NCBI GenBank assembly: GCA_037903475.1
Contig: JBAJFG010000066.1
Location: forward strand, 558,001 to 622,000
DNA from: Ancylostoma caninum
Lineage: Eukaryota; Nematoda; Chromadorea; Rhabditida; Ancylostomatidae
Length of the DNA stretch: 64,000 nucleotides
Reading direction: 5' to 3'
The position numbers were made by a program, and so were the translations under genes. Below, piece by piece: positions 36,384-47,395 of this stretch; the stretch's first letter is position 1; each line of letters starts with the position of its first letter. The notes under the pieces were generated by a model, which saw only the letters and a list, made by a program, of their open reading frames with translations, was not told the origin of the DNA and made no database searches.

Positions 36384-37033
36384 AAGTATGCGTCCCACCT
36401 CGAGATCGTTTTTGAGATTTCAACGTTAAAAGAATCTCCAAGAGCTGACGATCACAAAGGTATATGTTATTGCATGCAAGATTGGTGAAAACCCCCATTT
36501 CCGAGCCCCAAATCTCAAGGAGCCTTTGGGCGGAGCCGGGGGTGGAGCTAAGAAACTTTCCTAATAATTCACCCCAGGAAGGGCATCTCCTGGTGAAATT
36601 CGCATTCCTCGTAAGAGTTCCTCATCAACTCCCTGATGGAATAGAAATTCCGCTCAGTTTGAGGCGAGCAAGGGAGTACGTTGGGCGCAAACCCTGCGAT
36701 TCCATACCGGCTCCGGAGTCAAGGCGGAATTTTAGGGTTTCCGGACCGAGAACGCCTTTCTTAGTCATACATGGAAGACAGTTTCTATTCTATTAGGGAG
36801 TTGATGAGAAACTACCACGAGGAATGCGAATTTCTTGAGAAGGTGCGCTGCTTGAAGCGAATCAATCGGAAAGTTTGCCCGCGGCTCAGCCCAAAGGCTC
36901 CTTAAAAATTGGGGCTGGGAAATGGGCTTTTCAGCAGTCTTGCATGGAACCACGTATACCATTGTGACACCAGCTCCTGGAGATTCTTTTCACTGAGATC
37001 TCAAAAACGATCTTGAGGGGGACGCTGCCTTTA
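36384..37033. repeat. 650-bp long palindromic element
   Basis: Arms of about 260 bp (36384-36652 and 36775-37033) are inverted copies at roughly 75-80% by eye. Shared blocks include GATCGTTTTTGAGAT, GAATCTCCA, GGAGCCTTTGGGC, AATTCGCATTCCTCGT and CTCATCAACTCCCT. Its outer end matches the solo arm at 10755-10825, and internal blocks match 39938-40385. Non-coding; probably a foldback or MITE family. Confidence 0.85.
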
Positions 37034-39937
37034 AGCACCAGCAGCGGCTTGTTAGCACCTGGCAGTCAGACTCCCAAGGGTGGTCCTTGTACTGTGGTGA
37101 CGCAATGGCGCAACGACCACTCCACAAAACAAGCAGGTTTCCTTTCGTTGTTCACACTGACGCTGCTCTTGTTTGGCCAACGTTCAAACATTTCCACGAA
37201 CACCTCAGAAAAACCGCGGCTGACTCGCTCTCTGTCGGGGTCTACTCAAATGGCTTAACGACCCATATACGAATGACGAAGAAGCGAATGTATGAATGGA
37301 ACGTGTCGCCCCGTCGCCTTCTGCTAGTACTCCGGTTCAAGTCGTTACCACGCCCTGTGAGTCACGCTATTACAGCGCGCGAAGCCCGTGTAGACCCGCA
37401 CTTAGGGCGGGAGACCCCGTTCTCGGCTGCGTGCTTTTCGCCTGTGCTCGTTCTGGCAGGGCGTTCCTGGACATTGACGTGTCTTTCAGTGTTTCTGGAC
37501 TGGTTTTTGCATACCGCAAAGTCCTGAGATAACATAAAGGGCTGCACTGATAGCTTATCAGCGCCTGTCAGCACTTTGCTGAATAAGCCTTGGAACTCTT
37601 GTGCTATCACTTTCCTTATTCCAGATCGACGTCACATATCTTCCATTGTTGTTCCTACATACATACTGTTCCTACATACATACTGTTGTTGTTTCTACAT
37701 ACATACTGATGATTCTATACTCATTTCCACTAATTCTACGTCAGAAGAGCAGATATAAAGGGGAATAGTCCTACATAATTTTGGCGTTTCTGGCGTCCTC
37801 AAAAGGAATATTTAAACAGAACCGGACTAAATTCCCCTTTCGAAGCATTAGCTCTTAAATTATCGAAATCTGTAATGATGGAATTTTTCTTGGCTGTATC
37901 GAAAGTATACAGATATCTCCCTAACGAGCATTGAGCAAATTTCCAAAATCGAAAATCATTAAATTTTTGTTTATGTCTAATCGCGGTGAGAATAAATTGA
38001 CGTGCCTTATAGATCTCCTCATCCTGTGGGATCAGGGGCTCACACATACGTTAAAATGGGCAGAAAACTCACTCCAAGTGTTCCAGTGATTCTTTCAAAT
38101 GAGCTCTCATACCAAGATATGCGTAGCATGGAGTGCTATATTATACTATATCAATATGATTGCTATACTTTTCATCTCAATGGTAACTTCTCAGCATGGT
38201 TTCCTATTGTAATCAACTGGAAATTTATAGCGATGTAAGCAGAATGCAATAAATAAGCTAATAAGAAAAATATTTCCAGACTGCTCTCTGAATGAACGGT
38301 AAAACCTGCTAAAGTTTCCCATTTTCCGAAGTTGCAATTTTCATACCAGTTCCCATGTTATTCATTTACGCACATTCAAACATATTTTCACTTATTTGTC
38401 GACTGGTATTCCACAATATGAGGCATCTCACTAGATCACTCCTTTCCTTTTTCGTCTTCGTCTTTGCAGTGTGATGCCAATCGGATTTTCCAAGTACTTT
38501 CTGGAAGTCTTCTGGTTCTGGCTACCGACCCTTCGCTCGACCGCCTGGGCGCACTTTTCATTAGAATGATAAATTTCACCGGCTTTTGTCTCTTCTTAAT
38601 GACTGCGTAACTCACCGGTGGCTCGCACCCTTTTCCGCATGGTCCATTTTAGAAGGGCTATCATTCCTTAATAGTACCAAAGGCCTCCTTAGATGATAAC
38701 TTGAAAAGTGCTTTCAACTATATATGATTATGAAAATCTATTTTGGGATTTTTATAAAAATTCTTGAACAGAGAAAGGAGCCAGAATTTGAGAAAAAGCG
38801 GAAACGCTCGAGAAAGGGGTTAATTATAAAACATAGCTTGCATCATTTTTTGTCCACTTCGGAAAGCACAGGCGGAGATTTCGCAAACGAGCATTCGACG
38901 GGCACGTCACGAACTTTTTTCGCTGTGTCGTCGAGTATGCCGGATGACGTCAGCAGAGGTGTCGCCGCTGCTGATCCGCGCAGCCTCTGCACGGGAGCCT
39001 GTTCTCTGAACAGCGCTCATCGATCGTCCTGATTGTCTTCGCCGAGCCGAGCGACGTGGTCGGGCTGTCTCCCACCGTCTTCTCATTCGGTTAGGAGTAG
39101 TAGGAGAATGCTTCACTCCTAACCACTCCTTGGTTCTCAATGTGACGTAATGGGCGATTCTGCCAGAAAACTCAGCGTGTGCCGAACTGTGCACTTGCAC
39201 TGAGCGTCGAAGATCGGACGGAACTAATAACATCTGGCTTCGATTTTCTATTAACATCAACATCTAATTCCCTCAGCTGAGTTGATGCAACCGGTTCCAC
39301 AGGTGTGGTCGCGACCAAGCGCCATTAGAATCAGCGTCAACGGGAATTTTGCTCTCTGTGACCTATGTGCTCGTAGACGCACAAAAGATCTTGGGCAGAT
39401 TTTGTAGTTTGTCAACAACAGCCCATTTCACGGCTCTTGAATGTTCGCTGCGAGCCATCGTGTGCCCCGGTTGAGGTGAAAAGTCGATAACGCTGCTCAT
39501 TTATCAGCTCTTTTTGTTTTGCCAAGCTCTGCAACTGATGAATAGGTACAACTCGAAAAATGAGGAAAACTAACAAGAAGGTACACGAACTGTTTATGAG
39601 ATGTTGACACCAAAAATATGGAAGTATATCTGGTTATTTTTTCGTGTGGAAAAGATTGAGCCGAAATATGCAAAAATGTGGCTTTTAGTCGAAACGTTTT
39701 TTTTTCAAAACTAATTAACGATATTGCTTGTACGTTTGGTACCACGTGACGGGATTCACCCACTCATCCAGACTGGAGTTTTTTTTTCGGCAAAAAGTGA
39801 TATATGCCGCATCTTTGCTATTATTCATCATCGCTAACTGGAACGGTTTATTTGGACAATTCAACTCAACTTCAGAATTAACACAAATTCACCAAAGTAC
39901 CAAGACTTTGGAGGCAATAGTCGATGGAGCTTCACTA
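37034..39937. other. No supported gene
   Basis: Contains opposing frames in CpG-rich stretches (37087-37527, 38907-39263) with no recognisable protein. A small tandem repeat lies at 37651-37708. Confidence 0.4.
37651..37708 (+). repeat. 17-bp tandem repeat
   Basis: GTTCCTACATACATACT occurs twice exactly in tandem, followed by a third diverged unit with a GTT expansion. Confidence 0.9.
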
Positions 39938-40385
39938 AGGCAGCGTCCCATCGCGGAGTCTCCCCTGACAATTTCACTTGGAAAGAATCCCCAATGTCCC
40001 TATATGTGGTTCCGTGTAAGATGTCCGAAAAAACCGCGTTCGAGTCTCCACTTTTGAGAAGCTTACAAGCGGAGCCAAGGTTTCTGAATAATGAGCTCCA
40101 GATAGTGTTCCTTCTGAGGAATTCTATACTCGTCGTGAAAGTTCCCCATCACACCCTCCTCCCATCATAGAAAGCATACTCCATGTGAGACCAGGGAGTG
40201 AGTGCATGATGCGAAGGGCTTGTAGTCCCTCCTAGGCCCCGCCCACAAGCTCAACAGAAATTGGGCTCGAAAACGGGTTTATCCCCAGTTTTGGACGGAA
40301 TCACGTATACCATTGCAATCAAGATCCCTGGAGTTTCTGTTCATGTAAGAACCTCAGGAACAATTCCGAGGTTGAAAGGTGCTAT
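39938..40385. repeat. Second member of the palindromic family
   Basis: Inverted arms share blocks such as TATA(C/T)GTG(A/G)TTCCGT, GTT(T)TCGAG and AAGC-T-GCGG. The blocks also match the 36384 element (GGTATACGTGGTTCC, GAGCC). Arms are more diverged here. The element ends immediately before the TA that begins the next MITE. Confidence 0.6.
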
Positions 40386-40387
40386 TA

Positions 40388-40881
40388 CAGAGGGTGGGCC
40401 ATAAATACGGTAACAAGAAGTGTTTTGCTTTCAAAGGAGCAAGTTCTGTCCTGAAGTTATGTTTATTTTGGAGGTCGTCTCCGGACGTTTTGCTAGGACA
40501 GTGCCCAGAAACTCAGGTTTCGTCTTTTTCAAAACTGGGAAACAATACGTTCGAGGGCCTTCTGATCAAATTTGTTAGTAGCTTTTCACGGTACCTGAGA
40601 AATAAGCTTGCTCAAAACCCCTTGGGAATTGGAAATCTCCAGAAAGCAACTTCAAAAATAGGAAATAAATTTTCGCCCAGTCACTTGCGCGCCGAAGCCT
40701 GCGATTTTAATCGATGTCTCAGTGTTTGATTCCTAGCAGATTGATGATATTTTTAGCTATTTTCTTGTATTATATTCGTTGGGAGTTAATGAAGACAAAT
40801 CATGTGACAATGTTCCAAATTGCTTTGGAAATCTTTTTCTGATTGCCCTTCTATTTGTTACCATATTTTTGGCCCTCCCTG
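40388..40881. mobile_element. 494-bp Tc/mariner-type MITE
   Basis: The left end CAGAGGGTGGGCCATAAATA and the inverted right end CAGGGAGGGCCAAAAATATG, both followed by GGTAACAA, are flanked by TA (40386-40387 and 40882-40883). No transposase can be read. The ends resemble those of the 35059 and 45870 elements. Confidence 0.8.
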
Positions 40882-43800
40882 TACAGGTGATGTGTCATAT
40901 TCCTGGTCAGATTCCGCGATACGCTTTGAAAAGAGACATCTTCTAAGCGCTAATATCCATTAACGCTTAGGAAATAAACCTTTTCAGATATTCCTGAAAT
41001 AGAGTTTTCGCAGACCTTCCACAGTATGACATCTCTCACAATTTTTGTGGTTTTTGAGCGCAGATCAAGTGGTGACTGCTCCAAAATGTTGTGATAACGA
41101 AGCTGATACTCCTGATATTAAATTATTATACTCCTGATACTCCTAAATCTCGGTCTCCTACTATGATATCAATTAGAAGTTCAACTCGACTAAATAGTAT
41201 CAAGAGTGAAAACAGCTACTATTTGAACAAATCGAATTTGCAGGTAGAGGAAACACCAAACATTGAAGCAGATAGGAAAGATGTAGGTCTCTAAAACTTT
41301 GAATAGTTGGAGAACATTGGAGATGCGAACTATCTGTTTAATTTATTTTTTTTCTTCTTTTCCCTATTTCCTTTTTTTTGTTTCTGAATTACTGATTAGA
41401 TATCGATAACTTCCAGTCGAGTCCAGTGTCTAGTTCGCTGTGGGCAATCGTCATCAGCTTATGAAAAACATCGTGCGCAAAGTTTCATAGAGTTGTGTAA
41501 GGTACCGCACCACCGTATTCGTTCCCTGAGCCCTGAAAAATAAGGTTACGGTGCGAAATCAGACAGATATTCATTGCCAGCTGGACAGGTCGTAGTTTCA
41601 GCAAGAAACTTTTTTAGCGTACGCTAGCAGTAGGAGAACAGTAGTTGGTAGCAATCATAGATTCATTTTTGAAATTTACGTACTTTACACTTAACCAGCG
41701 GCGATTGGAACCAGATTTGGCGCTCCCACCCTTCCCCCCCCCCCACCCCTCACCCCGATAATGGCTCCCCAAATTTTCAAAATACTACTAAAATGAGTAA
41801 AAATCTTGTATTAGTTTATTTTTAATCGCTTATTTTTACTATTACTTCTTAAGTGATGGCGGAACATCTTTCCCCTTCCCCCTCCCCTCCCTCCGCCCAC
41901 TTTCCGTGTCCACCACTGCACCTTACATACATTCACGGAAAGGAACACTACCGTATACCTGCTATGAAATAAACCTTCAAAACGAGATTGCTATCACCTT
42001 GGCCCGCACTTTCCTACATAACCATCATGGATTTCTCCTGCTAACCAAACATACCTCATTTCTGAGCAGATGTCATAGCCATCGCTGAACAAAGTATCGC
42101 CCTTTTTATGCGGCTTCGGCTAAGAGGAGCTGTTACGTGTCCTGCACTCTGACCACAGCGGTGACTCACTGGGCAAATATGGAGGTGTAGCCGAGAAGGA
42201 CTTCAAGTACGCCCTCGTAACCGCTTCTTCGTCATCGCTCCATGCAAGTCGTCGATCTGCTGGTGGTCGCCTCAATGGCCTTGCAGATATGACGCACATC
42301 TCCCTGCAATTCGATATCCTTGACTGTGCCCGCAGCGCCTGAGCAAACTCTTTGACTGCTCCGACCATGACACTTGTAGGCGGCGATTCCACTTCAGCGA
42401 CGATCTCGACTCTCTCGGCTGTTCCTCGCATTGTCGCCCCCTCTCGTACTGTTCGACCCACTCTTGAGCTGTCATTCTTGAGTTCGTATGAATCAAATTT
42501 TGGTATTACCCGTGGTATTTTCATCTAGGCTTTTTACTTTTCACTTCATTTCCATCCACAATGTTTTCTTTTTCAAAATGATTCGCAAACTTCAGGGAAG
42601 TATAAATTACAACTTGTCATCACAACGGTATTCATTTTAATACATTTTTACTCCACTGATAAGTCCTGAAGAGCCATTCCCCTCGTCGATAACCCGCATC
42701 CAGATAGTGTACACTAGATGTTCGACTCGATATCGTAATGTCGACATCGAGTCGGTCTAATAACTCAGAATTTCATTCTTTTCCGAGTATTTGATAACAC
42801 GAAAACATAGATCTAGTCGAGTTACCCTAACATTTGTTATTATCACTGACACCAAATTCGATACATTGAAACAGCGACTATAGAATTGGAGTCGAGTCAG
42901 TCGAGTCAAATGTCTAATGTTCACATTGAATCGTACTATACTAATGACCTTTCCTTTTATCTGGCGCACTTTTGTTAGAAGTCGTTGTGGTGCATTACCT
43001 TTCTTTCTCCTACTTTTTGAGTGATTCCTGCGAGCAGAACTCACTTTACGCTTAAATCTCCAATTAAAAGCGCCAATGGATATAAGATGTTATGAGTGAT
43101 ACTGATAGAGCTCTCGAACGCAAGATCAGACACTGTGCTAGCTCCACCTTGTGTGACAGGAACGCAACACGAATATCCCAACACCTGCTTGAACAGCATC
43201 TTCCGTTTATTTTTCGGTAAAGATGAGAGACATTGGCAGCAATTAAGGGGAGGTTAATAGCAAGAGAAGGAGACGGGCACCCCCTCCCCCCAAATATAGG
43301 TTTTGATCTAGACAAATCACGCCGTCGGAATGCAGTCCTGTTGCATTGTTATGAGTACATACATGAATCCAGAAGTTCGAACGGAAATCACTTTTATCTC
43401 TTCCTCCTCAGTGTTCAGAATATTATATTTACATTCTTTGGAATCGCTGAGACGTATAGCGCAGTCAGCTTTACTTGTCCTGGATTCACATATTTATTCT
43501 GCTGCATATCACAATCTGGTCGCAGAATTCCGCTCCCCGCATTGCATCATGGCTTCAAGCACCTTGTGTCAATATTTGAAATTCTGCGAAATGTCAAAGT
43601 TTGCTTGGAAACCTCCGAGGCCACGTCTTCCGCAGTGACACCACTGACAGAGGCACTGTAGCTCCGCTGCGCCGGTCCTTCTCTAATCTTTAGAAGCTAC
43701 TGGCCAAAAAGTAGAAAATTGCTGAAAATTCTCCCGGTTTGATATAGAGGTTGCATGAATACTTCCATAGGAAGCTTATTTTGCTCTGAAACAGAACCAA

Positions 43801-45869
43801 AAACATGCACACACTACTTCTGTAGGACGCAAAAATCCGCTAACTACCCTTAGAATTTGCCTGGAATATAACACGGTGATTATTTGCTTTTTCCTTTGCG
43901 ATATTGTCTACTGACTATGTCGATGTGATTCGAAGAAATCCCCCAAATCTTGCTTCATACACGTTCCTAGAAACGTCAATGTCATTGGTGGATTATTTAG
44001 TATAGCTATAGAAGAGGCAGTTCAATTTTTCTCCTTGGAAAGCCTGCAGAAAGGAAATTGAATGGATCTGTACGAGGAAACCCTGCGGAAATTGAGCAGT
44101 TTGTTATTTTTTCCAACTTCAATAGTGCATAAAATTATCACTAGTAATCTCTGACTCAAGCTGGAACACTTTTACACTTTTTCGTCTTCTAATGCTAGGG
44201 AAAGTAAAACCAAGCTTTTGACATGTCAGCCGAAAGTTTTTCTTAGAATGGGCCCTTTCACATACAAAGTATGCTAAACAATCTCATATAACCACTTTTT
44301 CGAGGTACCGCATAAAATTTAAAGTAGCCCTCAACTGTCAGCTGTAGATGATGTCGGTCTCTCTTGTTCCCAGATTTTTATTCTCCCAATGTTGTTTCAT
44401 TTCGTTCCTGTTTTTGTAGTTGATTTGTTTCCACCTATCTCAATCACGTGCATGTGCGTTAAATAAAAAAAACACCATCAATGAATACGCACACATTATT
44501 TGCTACCATTGAATATTCAGTTTACCCTTGGTAAATGGGATTATCACCCACCCACCCACCCCCGCGAATTTACCTTTTAATTGGCATTCATCAAGACTGG
44601 GGCTCTTCAAAAGTTGACCACGAAAACCAAAGATGGTTTGCGGGATCGGTTAAATAGTAATGTTAGGAGACACAGGAAGTGAAAGTTACCATGCTAACCT
44701 GGTCTCGCTAGCTCATGCGCTCATGAACTCAAACTCAAAACGGTCTCCACAACCCCTAGTGTGAAGCAGGGGAGGGTGATCTATGCTTTGTCTGTAGGCA
44801 CTGCGTAAGGTACATATAATCGTATTGGAAATTATTCCACACAACAATGAGCTACTGATATCTGTGGTGCAAATGTAATACATATATTCAAAGTTTTTTA
44901 GAGGAATCGAGAAAATCGGTATGTATGGAATTTCTACGCACACATCTATGTAGCATTCAGAAGTCTTTCTTCCAGCATGCTCATTATCAATGACTCCTAA
45001 CTACTCGTAGCTTTGCCCAGCCACGCAGTTCCAGCCAAGCAACCCGCACATACGTATGGTAATTCTCCAGCAGTAGCTAATCTAGTCCTCTCTACTGCTG
45101 ACCACGGCCTCGTTCCAGAAACCGTTTTGTCATCGTCTTGTGCGTATAGCGATCAATGATCGGGGAGAGCGGGGTGGGGGGGGGGGGGGGGGGGGGGTGA
45201 CTGCTGCGGAAACCCTCGTATCGTTGTACAAACGGAATCAAATAACTACACCGAGTCAGGTGTTCGACATAATAAAGGGTTTATAAAGGGTTTCCCTTCG
45301 TTGCTTCGGCAACTTAGGAATCTCTGGCGAATGGTAGAGTTGGCTGCGAATATTATGGCTGCATGCTGCAGCAGATTCCCTGCTCTAGCATTTGGCAGTT
45401 GGTCGCTTCTACGGATTTTCCAAGGTTCCTCGAGATTTCCTATCCTTTCTCGCTCACGTTTTGAACGGAGAAAAGCTCTTGGACGAGTGGCGGTATCCAC
45501 GAATGTCACTAGAAAGGTTGTGAGCCACCCACTATCCTAAATCGGACGAGCTCTTCAGGCAAAAATAGGGAGATTTGGTGAGGGGAAGGGGGTGAAATTC
45601 GTCTGTACCCAAATGTATTGGTGAAGATAGCAAAATGTGTCATATTTAGCCTGAACAACTCCTTACTCTGGATGTGCGGGAAACATAGAGCCATCCTAGG
45701 AGCGTTCATGAATCCCATCAAAGGAAGGCTTCCGTAAACGAATCCCTTTCTTGAGCGAAATTTGATTCAATCCTCAGGAAAGGTGTAGCGCCGTTCTTTC
45801 TCTGTCGAGGCTATTTGAACTTCTTTCTGTAAGCCTAGGAGGATAACGCTTGGTAAGAGTCCACATGTA
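40882..45869. other. No supported gene
   Basis: About 5 kb with no recognised gene. It holds a C-rich tract (41725-41750), an AT-rich plus C-rich block ending CCACTGC (41800-41920) like that at 23681, GTCGAGTC-rich sequence at 42715-42910, and a minus-strand CpG-rich frame of 134 codons at 42120-42524 of unknown nature. Confidence 0.4.
45176..45197 (+). repeat. Poly-G tract of 22
   Basis: An uninterrupted run of 22 G, preceded by GGGGT. It has G-quadruplex potential; length may be unreliable because such runs sequence poorly. Shorter G or C runs occur near 41727, 56760 and 61526. Confidence 0.9.
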
Positions 45870-47140
45870 CAGGGTGCGGCATAAATACTGTGTCAAAAAT
45901 ATTTGTTAATAACTCTTGTCACAGAAGCTGAAACTCTAATTCCTCTTCAGTATTATTTACCTAAACTCTTAGAAATGAAACACACTGGGACACGCCTAAC
46001 GTGGTCTCCTTCTGGCTCCGCGACAGAGGTTACACCTAAAGCATGTACGACCACTGAGGCCCGAAAAAAATTCCGGAGATTTTCTTCCTCCTTCTTTCCT
46101 GTGAGCGATCCCAGATTCGTAGCAGCAGTGGGTTGGTGAGCGCATGTCCACATCTCTACGATTACCAGTTGACGCATCCATACGATCGATGTGAGGGAAG
46201 TTTGCACACGATTCCTCTGCCGGTATGAGTTCGTGGAGTTGGTGCACAAACGGTCACTTTTTCTTCTGCGCCTCGTTTCTTGAAGCACTGCTGTCCTAGC
46301 GGACCCATTTTTAATAGAGGAACTACATAGCAGCTATACCTTCTTTACTAAACTACCCTTTTTTCCAGCAAAGAGCTGTTTTCCCAACTTTAATTCAACG
46401 TCGACCTGAGGCTTATGGTCACTTTCAGAAAGATCAGCTCCAGTGATAATACAGGCCAGATGTGATTTGCAAGAGAGGCCTTTCCTACCCCATCTGATGT
46501 ATTGGAGAACTGCCCTTTCACTACGCGATATTTCGCTGATGAAGCTCTGTCCCACATTGAAAAAAAGATCATCGTCCTAAGGTGCCTAACTTTTGCGGCC
46601 CTCCAAGGTAACATAACTAAACTCTGCATTCTTTCGTGCTGATGCGCTTCGTTGCGAACATGCTGCTCCTAGTGCTTGTAGTGTTCCGTCTAGACTTCCT
46701 CATTAGCAGGTGAATTAATCGCCCTCTGCAAAGATCATGGCTCTGTGTGCACCTAACTCTTCTACCTCGCATTTTTGCAACGAGTTAGTTTCTCGTGGAT
46801 TTTCTCGAAACCTAGAACTGCGACATCCGTCTGGCATGTATATGGGAACAACCCTTCAACAGCAGAGCATCGTACTGCAAATTGGACGGTGCAGTTGTAT
46901 TGCTGCAAAAAATAGGCGATCAAGAAAAAAGATTGCACGGTGATGCTTCATAGCTCGATCTTGGCTCTTTTCAAATTTGGACTTGTTATTACGTGCAATG
47001 TTGATGTGAGGTTACGAAACGAGGAGGTAATGCATAGAAAGGGATAGCAATTTCAGATATGAAATTTAGGGCGAAGAGCTTTTTCGCAATAGGGATGGAA
47101 TTTGCGACAAAGTTTGACACAGTATTTAAGCCGCACCCTG
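45870..47140 (-). mobile_element. 1.27-kb decayed Tc-like element
   Basis: The left end CAGGGTGCGGCATAAATACT and the inverted right end CAGGGTGCGGCTTAAATACT differ at one base and continue GTGTCAAA, with TA at 45868-45869 and 47141-47142. Minus-strand reading near 46505-46560 gives an HTH-like FISEISRSERAVLQYIR, typical of the IGRS...V..Y(I/L)R part of Tc transposases. A possible DDE-region fragment (PVCFISKSLGK) lies near 45953-45990. No catalytic triad is readable, so the copy is inactive. Confidence 0.75.
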
Positions 47141-47395
47141 TACTCAGGAGCTGACCGGGGAAATCGTCCTGAACGAGAACAGTACGTCTGAACGCTCAAG
47201 TTGAAAGTACAAATCGGCCCGAAGAGGAATTTTTTGCTGCTGAAAGTTTTAGAACTCGCAAATGCGGTTTTTTTTTTCAATTTCGTAGACACAATGACTC
47301 AGTCAAATTTAAGGCTTAGGAGTTTTTGATGGTCCACAAATATTCTCGGGCTTTTGGCGGTTTCTTTCTGCGAACGTGACTTCATGCTTCCTGAC

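Noticed and set aside
38907..39263. Arg/Ser-rich 118-codon minus-strand frame
   Set aside because: Explained by CpG-rich composition; no domain and no splice signals.
42120..42524. Retroelement gag-like frame
   Set aside because: A TAQEWVEQYE-like phrase in a second frame was suggestive, but there is no zinc knuckle, protease, reverse transcriptase or LTR nearby.
45176..45197. Poly-G tract as a regulatory G-quadruplex
   Set aside because: A plain homopolymer with no nearby gene; more likely a microsatellite or a sequencing-sensitive run.
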